From Thermoplasmata archaeon (GTDB taxonomy: Archaea > Thermoplasmatota > Thermoplasmata > Thermoplasmatales > Thermoplasmataceae): a stretch of DNA of 6,930 bases. The notes beneath the pieces were generated by a model. The model searched no databases. It saw only the letters and a list, made by a program, of their open reading frames with translations, and was not told the DNA's origin. Both the position numbers and the translations under genes were made by a program. The DNA is taken from NCBI GenBank assembly GCA_021826785.1, contig JAKAYN010000032.1, positions 1 through 6,930 on the forward strand, in the 5' to 3' direction. Shown piece by piece: positions 1-5,804 of the stretch (the first letter of the stretch is position 1; the number at the start of each line of letters is the position of its first letter).

Positions 1-642
1 GGCAGCCTTATAAATAATATACCTGGATTCAACTACAAGGAATTCCTAACGCCGGGAATAATGGCCTTTGATACTGTTTCTGCTGGTGCCATTGCAGGCT
101 CGCTTTTATGGTCTGATAGAAGGTACGGTATGTTCGAGCAGATTTTAACCGCCCCATATACAAGATCTGAGTATTTATTTGGCATTCTTTACGCAACGAT
201 ATTTTTATCATTAATAGGATCGGTAATATTGCTAATAATATCACAGATTCTGGTTGTTCATATATTTATGGGTGCCATAGGCATAGTCTTCATGATTCTG
301 AACATTGTTGTAGGCGGCCTTTTCTGGGGATTTCTGTTTCTGGCACTTGCGGCAAAGACAAGGTCAAACCAGGCATATAATAGTATTCAAATCTTTATAA
401 TATTTTTTGCAGATTTTGCGAGCACTGTTTTTTACCCGTTAACATCAAAGACACCAATGGCACTACGCTATATGTTCTATATAAATCCTTTAACTTACAT
501 AGCGGATGGCATAAGGGCAGGATATTTATCATCCATAACAAAGGCAACTATAATAGAGTTCTCAATCTTAATATTAGAAACCTTTATAATTGGCATAATA
601 GCAATATTATTGTACAGAAAGGTTCGTATTGGGACAACATAG
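1..642 (+). CDS. ABC-2 type transporter permease, C-terminal part (5' end outside window)
   Basis: This is the membrane subunit of an ABC exporter of the ABC-2 (drug/polysaccharide/antibiotic export) type; it would work with a separate ATPase subunit that is not in the window. The frame is open from base 1, so the gene starts upstream; the visible fragment is 213 residues, and about 40-60 N-terminal residues are probably missing compared with the usual 250-280. Family marks seen are YKEFLTPGIMAF early in the fragment, the charged loop SDRRYGMFEQILTAPYTRSE between helices, and NPLTYIADGIRAGYL before the last helix, which is the NPLTYxxDxxR signature of these permeases. Five or so hydrophobic helices follow the family layout, ending in a short basic tail (YRKVRIGTT). 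The internal ATG at 61 is not the start, because conserved family sequence precedes it. The substrate cannot be read from the sequence. Confidence 0.88.
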   Translation, partial: GSLINNIPGFNYKEFLTPGIMAFDTVSAGAIAGSLLWSDRRYGMFEQILTAPYTRSEYLFGILYATIFLSLIGSVILLIISQILVVHIFMGAIGIVFMILNIVVGGLFWGFLFLALAAKTRSNQAYNSIQIFIIFFADFASTVFYPLTSKTPMALRYMFYINPLTYIADGIRAGYLSSITKATIIEFSILILETFIIGIIAILLYRKVRIGTT

Positions 643-674
643 TTATAAATTTATTTTTATTAAAAGCAAAAATA

Positions 675-680
675 TTTATA
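675..680 (+). promoter_or_regulatory. TATA box of the DUF996-like gene
   Basis: TTTATA lies with its centre about 23-24 bp before the ATG at 701. This is the spacing at which archaeal transcription would start at or next to that ATG, giving a leaderless mRNA. It also argues for 701 and against the ATG at 695 or the TTG at 629 as the start. Confidence 0.6.
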
Positions 681-700
681 CATATATATTTTTAATGTGC

Positions 701-1345
701 ATGAATCTTAGGCACATAACAGAATTAGAAAATGCCAGAACATATGGTATAATTGGCATAATACTGGATTTTATTGGTAGTGTTATATCAATTGTCACAC
801 ACGGTTTTGGCATTATAGTTGACATTATAGGATTGATATTCATCGTTCTTGCCATGAATGATATATCAGGATATTATAACGATAGAAGGCCATTTAGATA
901 CATTATTTATTCAATAATATCTGGAATAGTTGTTGGTGCGATTGCCATACTTTTAGTATTGATTCTGGCTTTACCGACAATAACTGCTAGAGCTCCAGGA
1001 ATTATAAATAGTATCAATGTTAAAAGTATGCAAGTTGTTAATACAGTCAGTTTTAATGCACTTGGATTTCTATTTTTAATTTTATTAATTGTTGTCATTG
1101 CCGCAATTATACCAACAATCTTCGAGTACCTTGCATTTAATATAGTTGGCGATCTTACCGGAATAGATCAGTTCAGAACTGGCGCTATATTACTACTCAT
1201 AGGTATAATACTAACAGTTATAATAATAGGTGCAATAATAGCTTTGGTTGGTATAATACTAATAGCCATAGGATTTAACGATCTGCCATCTAGGGCAAGA
1301 CCAAGGGTCGTTGATACTGATTTTAATTCAGGAAATAATTTTTAA
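701..1345 (+). CDS. DUF996-like polytopic membrane protein
   Basis: A 214-residue integral membrane protein of unknown function. It begins with a short polar segment (MNLRHITELENARTYG) followed by paired hydrophobic helices at about residues 16-52, then a polar motif AMNDISGYYNDRRPFR (51-66), two or three helices at about 67-92 and 119-141, a second polar loop LTGIDQFRTGA (152-162), two closing helices and a hydrophilic tail. The opening, the 'A-x-N-D-I-x-x-Y-N-D-R-x-x-F-R' loop and the helix pattern resemble the DUF996 family as I remember it; this is recall, not a search. The tail end of the helices repeats an earlier segment: IGLIFIVLAMNDISG (43-57) resembles VGIILIAIGFNDLPS (183-197). Start 701 is chosen because it fits the TATA box; no Shine-Dalgarno sequence is present. 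The gene is probably transcribed alone. Confidence 0.72.
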   Translation: MNLRHITELENARTYGIIGIILDFIGSVISIVTHGFGIIVDIIGLIFIVLAMNDISGYYNDRRPFRYIIYSIISGIVVGAIAILLVLILALPTITARAPGIINSINVKSMQVVNTVSFNALGFLFLILLIVVIAAIIPTIFEYLAFNIVGDLTGIDQFRTGAILLLIGIILTVIIIGAIIALVGIILIAIGFNDLPSRARPRVVDTDFNSGNNF

Positions 1346-1367
1346 TATAAAATCTTTATAAAAGCTA

Positions 1368-1379
1368 TTTTTATAATAA
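1368..1379 (+). promoter_or_regulatory. Possible TATA box for the DUF1286-like gene
   Basis: TTTTTATAATAA is the best TATA-like element before the gene at 1435. It would place the transcript start near 1397-1400 and leave a leader of about 35 bases. A weaker element, GCATATTTT (1397-1405), would start the transcript near 1424. The choice between them is not settled by the sequence. Confidence 0.3.
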
Positions 1380-1434
1380 ATTAAAGATTGGAAAAGCATA
1401 TTTTGTAAAAATTAATGTCTGACATGGCCTGTCC

Positions 1435-1926
1435 ATGAGGCTGATTTCACATTACATATTCACAGCAGGAATATTAATTTTCATAAACGTTCACATTATA
1501 AGCTTTTTCAGGGCATTTTCCATATCAATTATTGTATCTTTTATGGCAAATTTTTTCATAGACTCACTGGGACATAAAATGAAAAAGCTAAGAAACATTA
1601 ATATATATTCAAGGACACCATTAACGCATACATTTGACCGCAGCATAATATTTGGAATTCTCGCAGCCATGCTTATAATTTTGATTATACCAAAGTATGA
1701 CTTAAATCATAACATTATAACGGCATGCTTGATTTCCGGTTTAATAGCAGGGCCAAGCCATATGATACTTGATGTTTTCACTGAAAATGGCATATTTATA
1801 AGAAAAAATAAAAAATGGAAGAGATTTGCATTGATGCATTTAAAATATAACAATAAAATAATTAACGCAATTGTTATTTTTATAGGCATTTCATTATTCT
1901 TTCTTTCATATAAAATGTTTTCATAA
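1435..1926 (+). CDS. DUF1286/YdjM-like membrane protein, putative metal-dependent hydrolase
   Basis: A 163-residue membrane protein that matches the archaeal DUF1286 family as I recall it, a relative of the YdjM/DUF457 group annotated as putative membrane metal-dependent hydrolases. Conserved polar marks, in order: RLISHYIFT at the N-terminus (His6), FFIDSLGHK (Asp43, His47), SRTPLTHTFDRS (His65), GPSHMILDVFTENGIF (His109, Asp113) and WKRFALMHL (His135). The His/Asp pattern at helix ends could bind a metal, but this is inference from the family; no member's reaction is assumed here. Hydrophobic segments lie at about 7-40, 71-87, 94-115 and 142-160. An in-frame stop at 1420 limits upstream starts. 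There is no purine-rich Shine-Dalgarno site; instead a tiny ORF (ATG at 1415 or 1424) ends in TGA overlapping the start as ATGA. Confidence 0.75.
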   Translation: MRLISHYIFTAGILIFINVHIISFFRAFSISIIVSFMANFFIDSLGHKMKKLRNINIYSRTPLTHTFDRSIIFGILAAMLIILIIPKYDLNHNIITACLISGLIAGPSHMILDVFTENGIFIRKNKKWKRFALMHLKYNNKIINAIVIFIGISLFFLSYKMFS

Positions 1927-1970
1927 TTTTAATGTTTAAATTAAAGATGTTTAAAATATCGAGAGATAAT

Positions 1971-1980
1971 TTATTATAAT
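1971..1980 (+). promoter_or_regulatory. TATA box of the PEBP gene
   Basis: TTATTATAAT is centred about 24-25 bp before the ATG at 2000, which predicts transcription starting at the start codon and a leaderless mRNA. Confidence 0.6.
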
Positions 1981-1999
1981 CGTATTTTAATAATGTTTT

Positions 2000-2437
2000 A
2001 TGGAAATAAGAATAAAGGCTTTTAATGACGGATCAGAGATACCAAAAAAATACACATGCGACGGGGATAATGTATCTCCTGAAATAGAGCTTAACCTTGA
2101 CCCTGGATACTATCTTCTTTTAATGAATGACCCGGATGCACCATCAGGAACTTTCACACACTGGATAATTTATAATATACCAGGTGAAACAAAAATTTTA
2201 AAGGAAAACATTGAAAAAAATGCAGATCTTGGAATAATAATGCAGGGTGATAACGATTTTGGCAATCCTGGATATGGTGGACCATGCCCGCCTAAAGGTC
2301 ATGGATATCATCACTATCATTTTAATTTGTATAAAACTGAAAAGATAGATAAAATGCTGAATCCCGAGAACGTTTATGATATTATTAATAAAATAAAACC
2401 AGTGGCACATTACATGGGTATTTATAAAAGGGATTAA
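2000..2437 (+). CDS. PEBP family protein (YbhB/YbcL, Raf kinase inhibitor-like)
   Basis: A complete 145-residue protein of the phosphatidylethanolamine-binding protein fold, prokaryotic YbhB/YbcL branch. The anion-pocket motifs are all present: KYTCDGDNVSPEI (17-29), MNDPDAPSGTFTHWIIYNIP (42-61, with DPDAP and the pocket His54) and NPGYGGPCPPKGHGYHHYHF (89-108). It ends with the usual AHYMGIYKRD. There is no signal peptide, so it should be cytoplasmic. In eukaryotes PEBPs bind phospholipid headgroups and phosphorylated signalling proteins. In archaea and bacteria the ligand is mostly unknown, so a kinase-inhibitor role should not be assumed. The start fits the leaderless promoter just upstream. 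The gene stands alone between two AT-rich spacers. Confidence 0.95.
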   Translation: MEIRIKAFNDGSEIPKKYTCDGDNVSPEIELNLDPGYYLLLMNDPDAPSGTFTHWIIYNIPGETKILKENIEKNADLGIIMQGDNDFGNPGYGGPCPPKGHGYHHYHFNLYKTEKIDKMLNPENVYDIINKIKPVAHYMGIYKRD

Positions 2438-2467
2438 TTTTATTAAATTTTTATTAATTTTTTATTA
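2438..2467 (+). terminator. T-rich termination region after the PEBP gene
   Basis: Three closely spaced T tracts follow the stop codon without a GC-rich hairpin, which is the usual archaeal intrinsic termination signal. The spacer continues to about 2600 as very AT-rich sequence in which I see no gene. Confidence 0.45.
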
Positions 2468-2606
2468 GATATATTTTACGATCTTTGTGCTTATTTAATT
2501 TCTGATTTAAATTTGTTGTTTTTATGTATTAAAGAATATTATATTGCCTATTATTTTTCTTTTACGTTTTATTAAATTAAAAAATGAAAATTTTTTACTA
2601 ATAAGA

Positions 2607-2614
2607 TTTATATA
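2607..2614 (+). promoter_or_regulatory. TATA box of the surface protein gene
   Basis: TTTATATA would start transcription near 2633-2637, about 35 bases before the TTG start. This mRNA therefore has a leader that holds the Shine-Dalgarno site. Confidence 0.5.
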
Positions 2615-2656
2615 TTAAAAATATTTACCTATTTGAAAAATTATGTCATGTATAAA

Positions 2657-2666
2657 AGGATGTGAT
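2657..2666 (+). promoter_or_regulatory. Strong Shine-Dalgarno site deciding a TTG start
   Basis: AGGATGTGAT matches the full anti-Shine-Dalgarno complement AGGAGGTGAT in nine of ten bases and sits four bases before the TTG at 2671. It supports TTG as the true start. Other genes here (for example 701, 2000 and 5805) lack such a site. Confidence 0.75.
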
Positions 2667-2670
2667 TTAA

Positions 2671-4311
2671 TTGAAGGCACGTAACATCAAAATTTATATC
2701 ACAATTTTTATGATATTAATTATGATGTCAGGCCTTCTTGCGATTGCAACAAGCACGGTGAATGTTAATCATGGCATCAATAAAAATGAAAATGCTCCGG
2801 TTTCAGATAGTTACTATTTAATAAAGCTTTCAAATATTCCAGGTGGTTCAGGATTCTATCAGCAGTTTATAAAAATACAGGATCCAGGTAATTTCGGAAT
2901 AAATCAAAACGGCAGCAACATTGAATTTTTTGCAACAAACAATACACAGCTCTATGCATGGATACAGTCATTAAATAGCAGCAAAATGACAGTTTTCGTG
3001 AAAAATTATAATGATTCAAACACCATACTATTAAAGGTTTTACCTTACAATTCAAATGTTTTAAGCAGTACAGGCTATGTTGGAGAGGCACCTCAACTTT
3101 CAAGTATTTATGGGGAGTATGATAATGGAAAATATGTTTTTCCATTTTACTGTGATTTTAAGGGAAATAATTTAAATACCACGGTCTTTGTTAATAACTC
3201 TGCAAATTCAGATGGAAAACTTGTAATTGACAATGGATTTAAGTACACACCAAATACTGGCAATAATAATAACTATCCATTTATGTACTCAAAAAAGATC
3301 TTTTCATATGTTACACTTCAGGCATATGGAAATATACCAAGGCCAGTAGAAACGTCTACATATGATTTCTACGGTTACGGTTTTTCATCAATAAATGATA
3401 TTAACACAAATCTGGAAGGTATAGGCCGTTTTTGTTCATTAACAGATTATAATACATTCAATCACGCAGGTATCAGCTATCCAATTAATGAAACATTAAA
3501 TTACGGTAACTATATATGGAGCCTTACAGTCGGATCATCTGTGGTATCCGGAACACAGTACAATGCCTCAGGTCAGGGAAATTACGTTTCAGCTAATACT
3601 ATAATACATCCAGATCCTCTGGTTTTCTTTGACCAGGATAATTCTGGCAACTCAATAAATTTTACATGGGTAAGGGCATTAACATATTTGCCATCGGGCA
3701 TGCCTAGTTATACATTATACAATAGCCAGGCACATTACTTTAGCTTCATTGAAAAAGGTCTACCATATGGTGTTCAATGGTCAGTAACTGTTTTTGGCTC
3801 CAAGTATTATTCCAGCGGCAATGATATATCAATGTGGCTTCCAGGAAATAACTATCATTATATCATTTACACGCCGGATTATGCAAGATACATAAGTTAT
3901 AATCAGTATGGAACTGTTAATTCTGGAATGTCAAACTCCATTGAAATAAAATTTTTGGAGATAAATTATGCCGTTTATTTCAATGGAACCGGAAAATATA
4001 ATATAATAATCAATGGGAAAAACTACAGTGTTTCAGGAAACATAAAATTATGTGAGCCATATGGCAATTACAATTATACATTATATTACAATGGAAAATA
4101 TTTATCAGGCAATTTTACAGTTAACGGAAACAATGTTTTTATTAATACAGGAATCAAAAACGTTGCAGGCAATTTATCAATAAACCAAACATCCAATAAT
4201 CTAAATGAACATAACAAATACGAATTAAGCAATTATATTTTCTATGGAGTCATATCTGGCACATCATTGATTGCTATTTCCATTATATTTTTAATGCTTA
4301 GGCGCAAATAA
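2671..4311 (+). CDS. Secreted, membrane-anchored surface protein (DUF2341-like plus GLPxGxxWSVTV-type domain)
   Basis: A 546-residue extracellular protein with no recognised catalytic motif. Residues 1-28 are a signal peptide or signal anchor (KARNIK, then a hydrophobic core), and a single helix at 521-542 followed by RRK anchors the C-terminus, so the bulk lies outside the cell. Residues about 45-180 contain YQQFIKI, NIEFF, LYAWIQS and GEAPQLSSIYGEYDNGKYVFPFYCDF. With TWVRALTYLPSGMPSYTL at 332-348, this recalls the DUF2341-like (concanavalin A-type, possibly sugar-binding) region of archaeal surface proteins. Residues about 356-430 (FSFIEKGLPYGVQWSVTVFG to IEIKFLEI) form an immunoglobulin-like domain of a type common in Thermoplasmata surface proteins, and 432-495 looks like a degenerate second copy. 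Many Asn-x-Ser/Thr sites suggest heavy N-glycosylation. Adhesion or cell-envelope structure is a guess. Domain names are from memory. Confidence 0.82.
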   Translation: MKARNIKIYITIFMILIMMSGLLAIATSTVNVNHGINKNENAPVSDSYYLIKLSNIPGGSGFYQQFIKIQDPGNFGINQNGSNIEFFATNNTQLYAWIQSLNSSKMTVFVKNYNDSNTILLKVLPYNSNVLSSTGYVGEAPQLSSIYGEYDNGKYVFPFYCDFKGNNLNTTVFVNNSANSDGKLVIDNGFKYTPNTGNNNNYPFMYSKKIFSYVTLQAYGNIPRPVETSTYDFYGYGFSSINDINTNLEGIGRFCSLTDYNTFNHAGISYPINETLNYGNYIWSLTVGSSVVSGTQYNASGQGNYVSANTIIHPDPLVFFDQDNSGNSINFTWVRALTYLPSGMPSYTLYNSQAHYFSFIEKGLPYGVQWSVTVFGSKYYSSGNDISMWLPGNNYHYIIYTPDYARYISYNQYGTVNSGMSNSIEIKFLEINYAVYFNGTGKYNIIINGKNYSVSGNIKLCEPYGNYNYTLYYNGKYLSGNFTVNGNNVFINTGIKNVAGNLSINQTSNNLNEHNKYELSNYIFYGVISGTSLIAISIIFLMLRRK

Positions 4312-4386
4312 ATTTAATTATTTTAAAATAGATAAAATATAATATTTATATTTTTATTAAATAATAGTTAAATCCATTTTTAAAAG

Positions 4387-4394
4387 TTTTTATA
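4387..4394 (+). promoter_or_regulatory. TATA box of the riboswitch-transporter transcript
   Basis: TTTTTATA is centred about 25 bp before position 4416, so transcription should begin at about 4413-4420, just before the TPP aptamer. The sequence between 4312 and this box is AT-rich with T tracts that probably end the preceding transcript. Confidence 0.5.
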
Positions 4395-4425
4395 CCATTA
4401 TTGAATAAATGTATGTAGCATAAAA

Positions 4426-4510
4426 GCTACCGGGGAGCCTTAATGGCTGAGAGGATCCTAAGGATCGACCCGTGAACCTGATCCGGGTAATACCGGCGGA
4501 GGGAGATAGC
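4426..4510 (+). promoter_or_regulatory. TPP riboswitch (THI element)
   Basis: A complete thiamine pyrophosphate aptamer that can be folded by eye. P1 pairs GCTA (4426-4429) with TAGC (4507-4510). P2 pairs GGG (within 4432-4435) with CCC (4469-4471). P3 is a very short stem, AGCC (4436-4439) with GGCT (4445-4448), followed by the conserved TGAGA. An optional extra hairpin, GATCC-TAA-GGATC, occupies 4454-4466. The pyrophosphate arm has the conserved ACCTGATC (4476-4483), P5 CCGG/CCGG (4483-4486 with 4493-4496), the GTAATA loop and CGGAGGGA (4497-4504). TPP riboswitches are the class known from all three domains and have been reported in Thermoplasmatales upstream of transporter genes. No terminator hairpin follows before the gene, which points to control of translation, not transcript termination. 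Confidence 0.96.
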
Positions 4511-4512
4511 CA

Positions 4513-4551
4513 ATGAGTGTTTTGATAAATAAAAGGGGATATAAATGCTGA
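4513..4551 (+). promoter_or_regulatory. Possible 12-codon upstream ORF linking riboswitch and transporter
   Basis: ATG at 4513 opens a 12-codon frame (MSVLINKRGYKC) whose TGA stop (4549-4551) overlaps the first codons of the transporter in another frame. Its start is two bases beyond the aptamer, and the only Shine-Dalgarno-like sequence at a workable distance is GGAGG (4498-4502), which is part of the conserved aptamer core. If translated, it would be off when TPP is bound and could couple translation to the transporter. That it is translated is inference; such a short frame can also occur by chance. Confidence 0.35.
4534..4540 (+). promoter_or_regulatory. Ribosome binding site of the transporter
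   Basis: AGGGGAT lies a few bases before the ATG at 4545; AGGGG can pair with the anti-Shine-Dalgarno UCCUC with one G-U pair. It supports the 4545 start and lies outside the aptamer, within the upstream ORF. Confidence 0.5.
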
Positions 4552-5774
4552 GCAGGAATCAGCGTTTTATGCTGCTTTCCAGCTCGGCAAGCTTCACTTT
4601 CTGGGGCATCGTTGCAACAATAGGGCCATTGGCCGCATCAGGTGCAATACTGCATGCACTGCCACTGAAACTTAAGGTTATAATATTATTAATAGGTCCA
4701 ATATTTGCACCGCTTGGCAACTTTGTAATGGGAATACTAACCGATGTGCTTGGGCGAAAAAAGGTATTCATAATGACCATGAGCTTTTACAGCATTGGTA
4801 TAATTATAATAGCACTGAGCTATGAATTTTACTCTCTACTAATAGGGCTTTTACTGGCCGAATTCGGCGTTGGCGGTGAGGAGATGCCATCATTATCATT
4901 GATAGCAGAGGATTCACCGCTAAGGTCGCGCGCAAAATGGTTAACAATAATATCTGATTTTAACAACATAGGCAGCGCAATTATAACAGGTTTATTCCTT
5001 GTTGTCTCCGGAACAGTTTTCGATAGGTATGTTTTATTAATATCAGCATTTATACTTGTTATTATAATGATCATTGCAAGGGTGAACCTTCCGGAATCAT
5101 TTAGATGGCTCAATGCAAAGGGCAGGTTCAATGATGCAAAGAACGAGGAAAAAAAGCTTTACATAGATTCAGATGGTGTAAATACCGGAAAAATATCAGG
5201 CACACAGTACATTGGAAGATTTCTTTTTCTTGCCGCCATAGGCATATCACAGTACATAACCTTTGGCTTAATGGCCTATGTAATAGGACCATACGAGTTT
5301 CAATCAACATATATAGACGAAATGATAATCTTTGTTGCACTTCTTGGCGCATCATTTGCGGGATTCATTGCAGCGCCACTCATTTCTAAAGGAAGAAAGA
5401 TCTACACGGCTTATTCATACACAGGTGGTTTTATAAGCACTTTGATAATACTTATCCTGGTACCATATTTAAACAACATGTTCCTATTCTTACCATTGCT
5501 CTTTATAAACATGATGATGAGTGAGTTTGGCTGGGCATCAAGAACCACACTTGAACCTGAGCTGTTTCCAACAAGATACCGCGGTATCTTAATGGGTACT
5601 GTCAGGCTTGCACCAATGATAGGCTATGCAATTTCGGTTGATTTGACAAGCACATTTACATTGTATGAATTTGTTCTTTACAATGTTATACTCTGGCTTC
5701 TTGGGGCTGTTGCATCTATACTATGGCTTATAAAGGGCAATGAAACACGTGATATAAATATAGATTATGCGTGA
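4545..5774 (+). CDS. MFS transporter under TPP riboswitch, predicted thiamine or thiamine-precursor uptake
   Basis: A 409-residue major facilitator superfamily protein with about twelve membrane helices. Family marks seen are motif A, GILTDVLGRKK (63-73), after helix 2; FGVGGEEMPSLSLIAEDSPLRSRAK (107-131) spanning helix 4 and its loop; PESFRWLNAKGR (183-194) at the end of the first half, close to the PESPRWL of sugar porters; and LEPELFPTRYRGILMG (336-351) in the second half, like the ElyPtxxRg motif. On sequence alone it would be called a sugar/metabolite porter. The TPP riboswitch before it makes uptake of thiamine, or of a pyrimidine or thiazole precursor, the best guess, and thiamine transporters of the MFS type behind THI elements have been predicted in Thermoplasma-like archaea. 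No thiamine biosynthesis gene is adjacent. The start at 4545 has a modest Shine-Dalgarno site. T tracts follow the stop. Confidence 0.9.
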   Translation: MLSRNQRFMLLSSSASFTFWGIVATIGPLAASGAILHALPLKLKVIILLIGPIFAPLGNFVMGILTDVLGRKKVFIMTMSFYSIGIIIIALSYEFYSLLIGLLLAEFGVGGEEMPSLSLIAEDSPLRSRAKWLTIISDFNNIGSAIITGLFLVVSGTVFDRYVLLISAFILVIIMIIARVNLPESFRWLNAKGRFNDAKNEEKKLYIDSDGVNTGKISGTQYIGRFLFLAAIGISQYITFGLMAYVIGPYEFQSTYIDEMIIFVALLGASFAGFIAAPLISKGRKIYTAYSYTGGFISTLIILILVPYLNNMFLFLPLLFINMMMSEFGWASRTTLEPELFPTRYRGILMGTVRLAPMIGYAISVDLTSTFTLYEFVLYNVILWLLGAVASILWLIKGNETRDINIDYA

Positions 5775-5775
5775 A

Positions 5776-5785
5776 TTTTAAATAT
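5776..5785 (+). promoter_or_regulatory. TATA box of the 177-residue orphan gene
   Basis: TTTTAAATAT is centred 24-25 bp before the ATG at 5805, predicting a leaderless transcript. It begins two bases after the transporter stop codon, so the orphan can be expressed separately from the riboswitch. The following T tracts (TTTTTC twice, 5785-5800) may also end the transporter transcript. Confidence 0.5.
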
Positions 5786-5804
5786 TTTTCATTATTTTTC
5801 CACC

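Noticed and set aside
61..642. ATG at 61 as a true start of a short permease
   Set aside because: The frame is open back to base 1 and encodes the conserved YKEFLTPGI segment, so this is a truncated gene, not a short one.
629..700. TTG at 629 as start of the DUF996-like gene, overlapping the permease end
   Set aside because: The added 24 residues do not look like family sequence, there is no ribosome site, and the TATA box at 675-680 would lie inside the gene. ATG 701 fits a leaderless start.
2438..2606. A small RNA or gene in the AT-rich spacer
   Set aside because: There are no coding frames of note, no GC-rich structured island (which small RNAs of AT-rich thermophiles usually show) and no clear promoter pointing into it. 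Repeated TTTTATTAAATT words are low-complexity.
2643..2684. 13-codon ORF (ATG 2643) overlapping the surface protein start
   Set aside because: The surface protein has its own strong Shine-Dalgarno site, so no coupling is needed. The overlap is probably chance in AT-rich DNA.
2671..4311. Surface protein as a thermopsin-type acid protease
   Set aside because: The GLPYGVQWSVTV domain is found near such proteases in this group, but I see no peptidase domain or catalytic motif here.
4426..4510. tRNA-like or transposon-end origin for the GC-rich island before the transporter
   Set aside because: The conserved bases and all stems match the TPP aptamer. There are no tRNA arms, inverted-repeat ends or target duplications.
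4829..5131. Minus-strand ORF of 100 codons inside the transporter
   Set aside because: It is antisense to conserved MFS sequence, has no promoter or ribosome site and no recognisable protein features.
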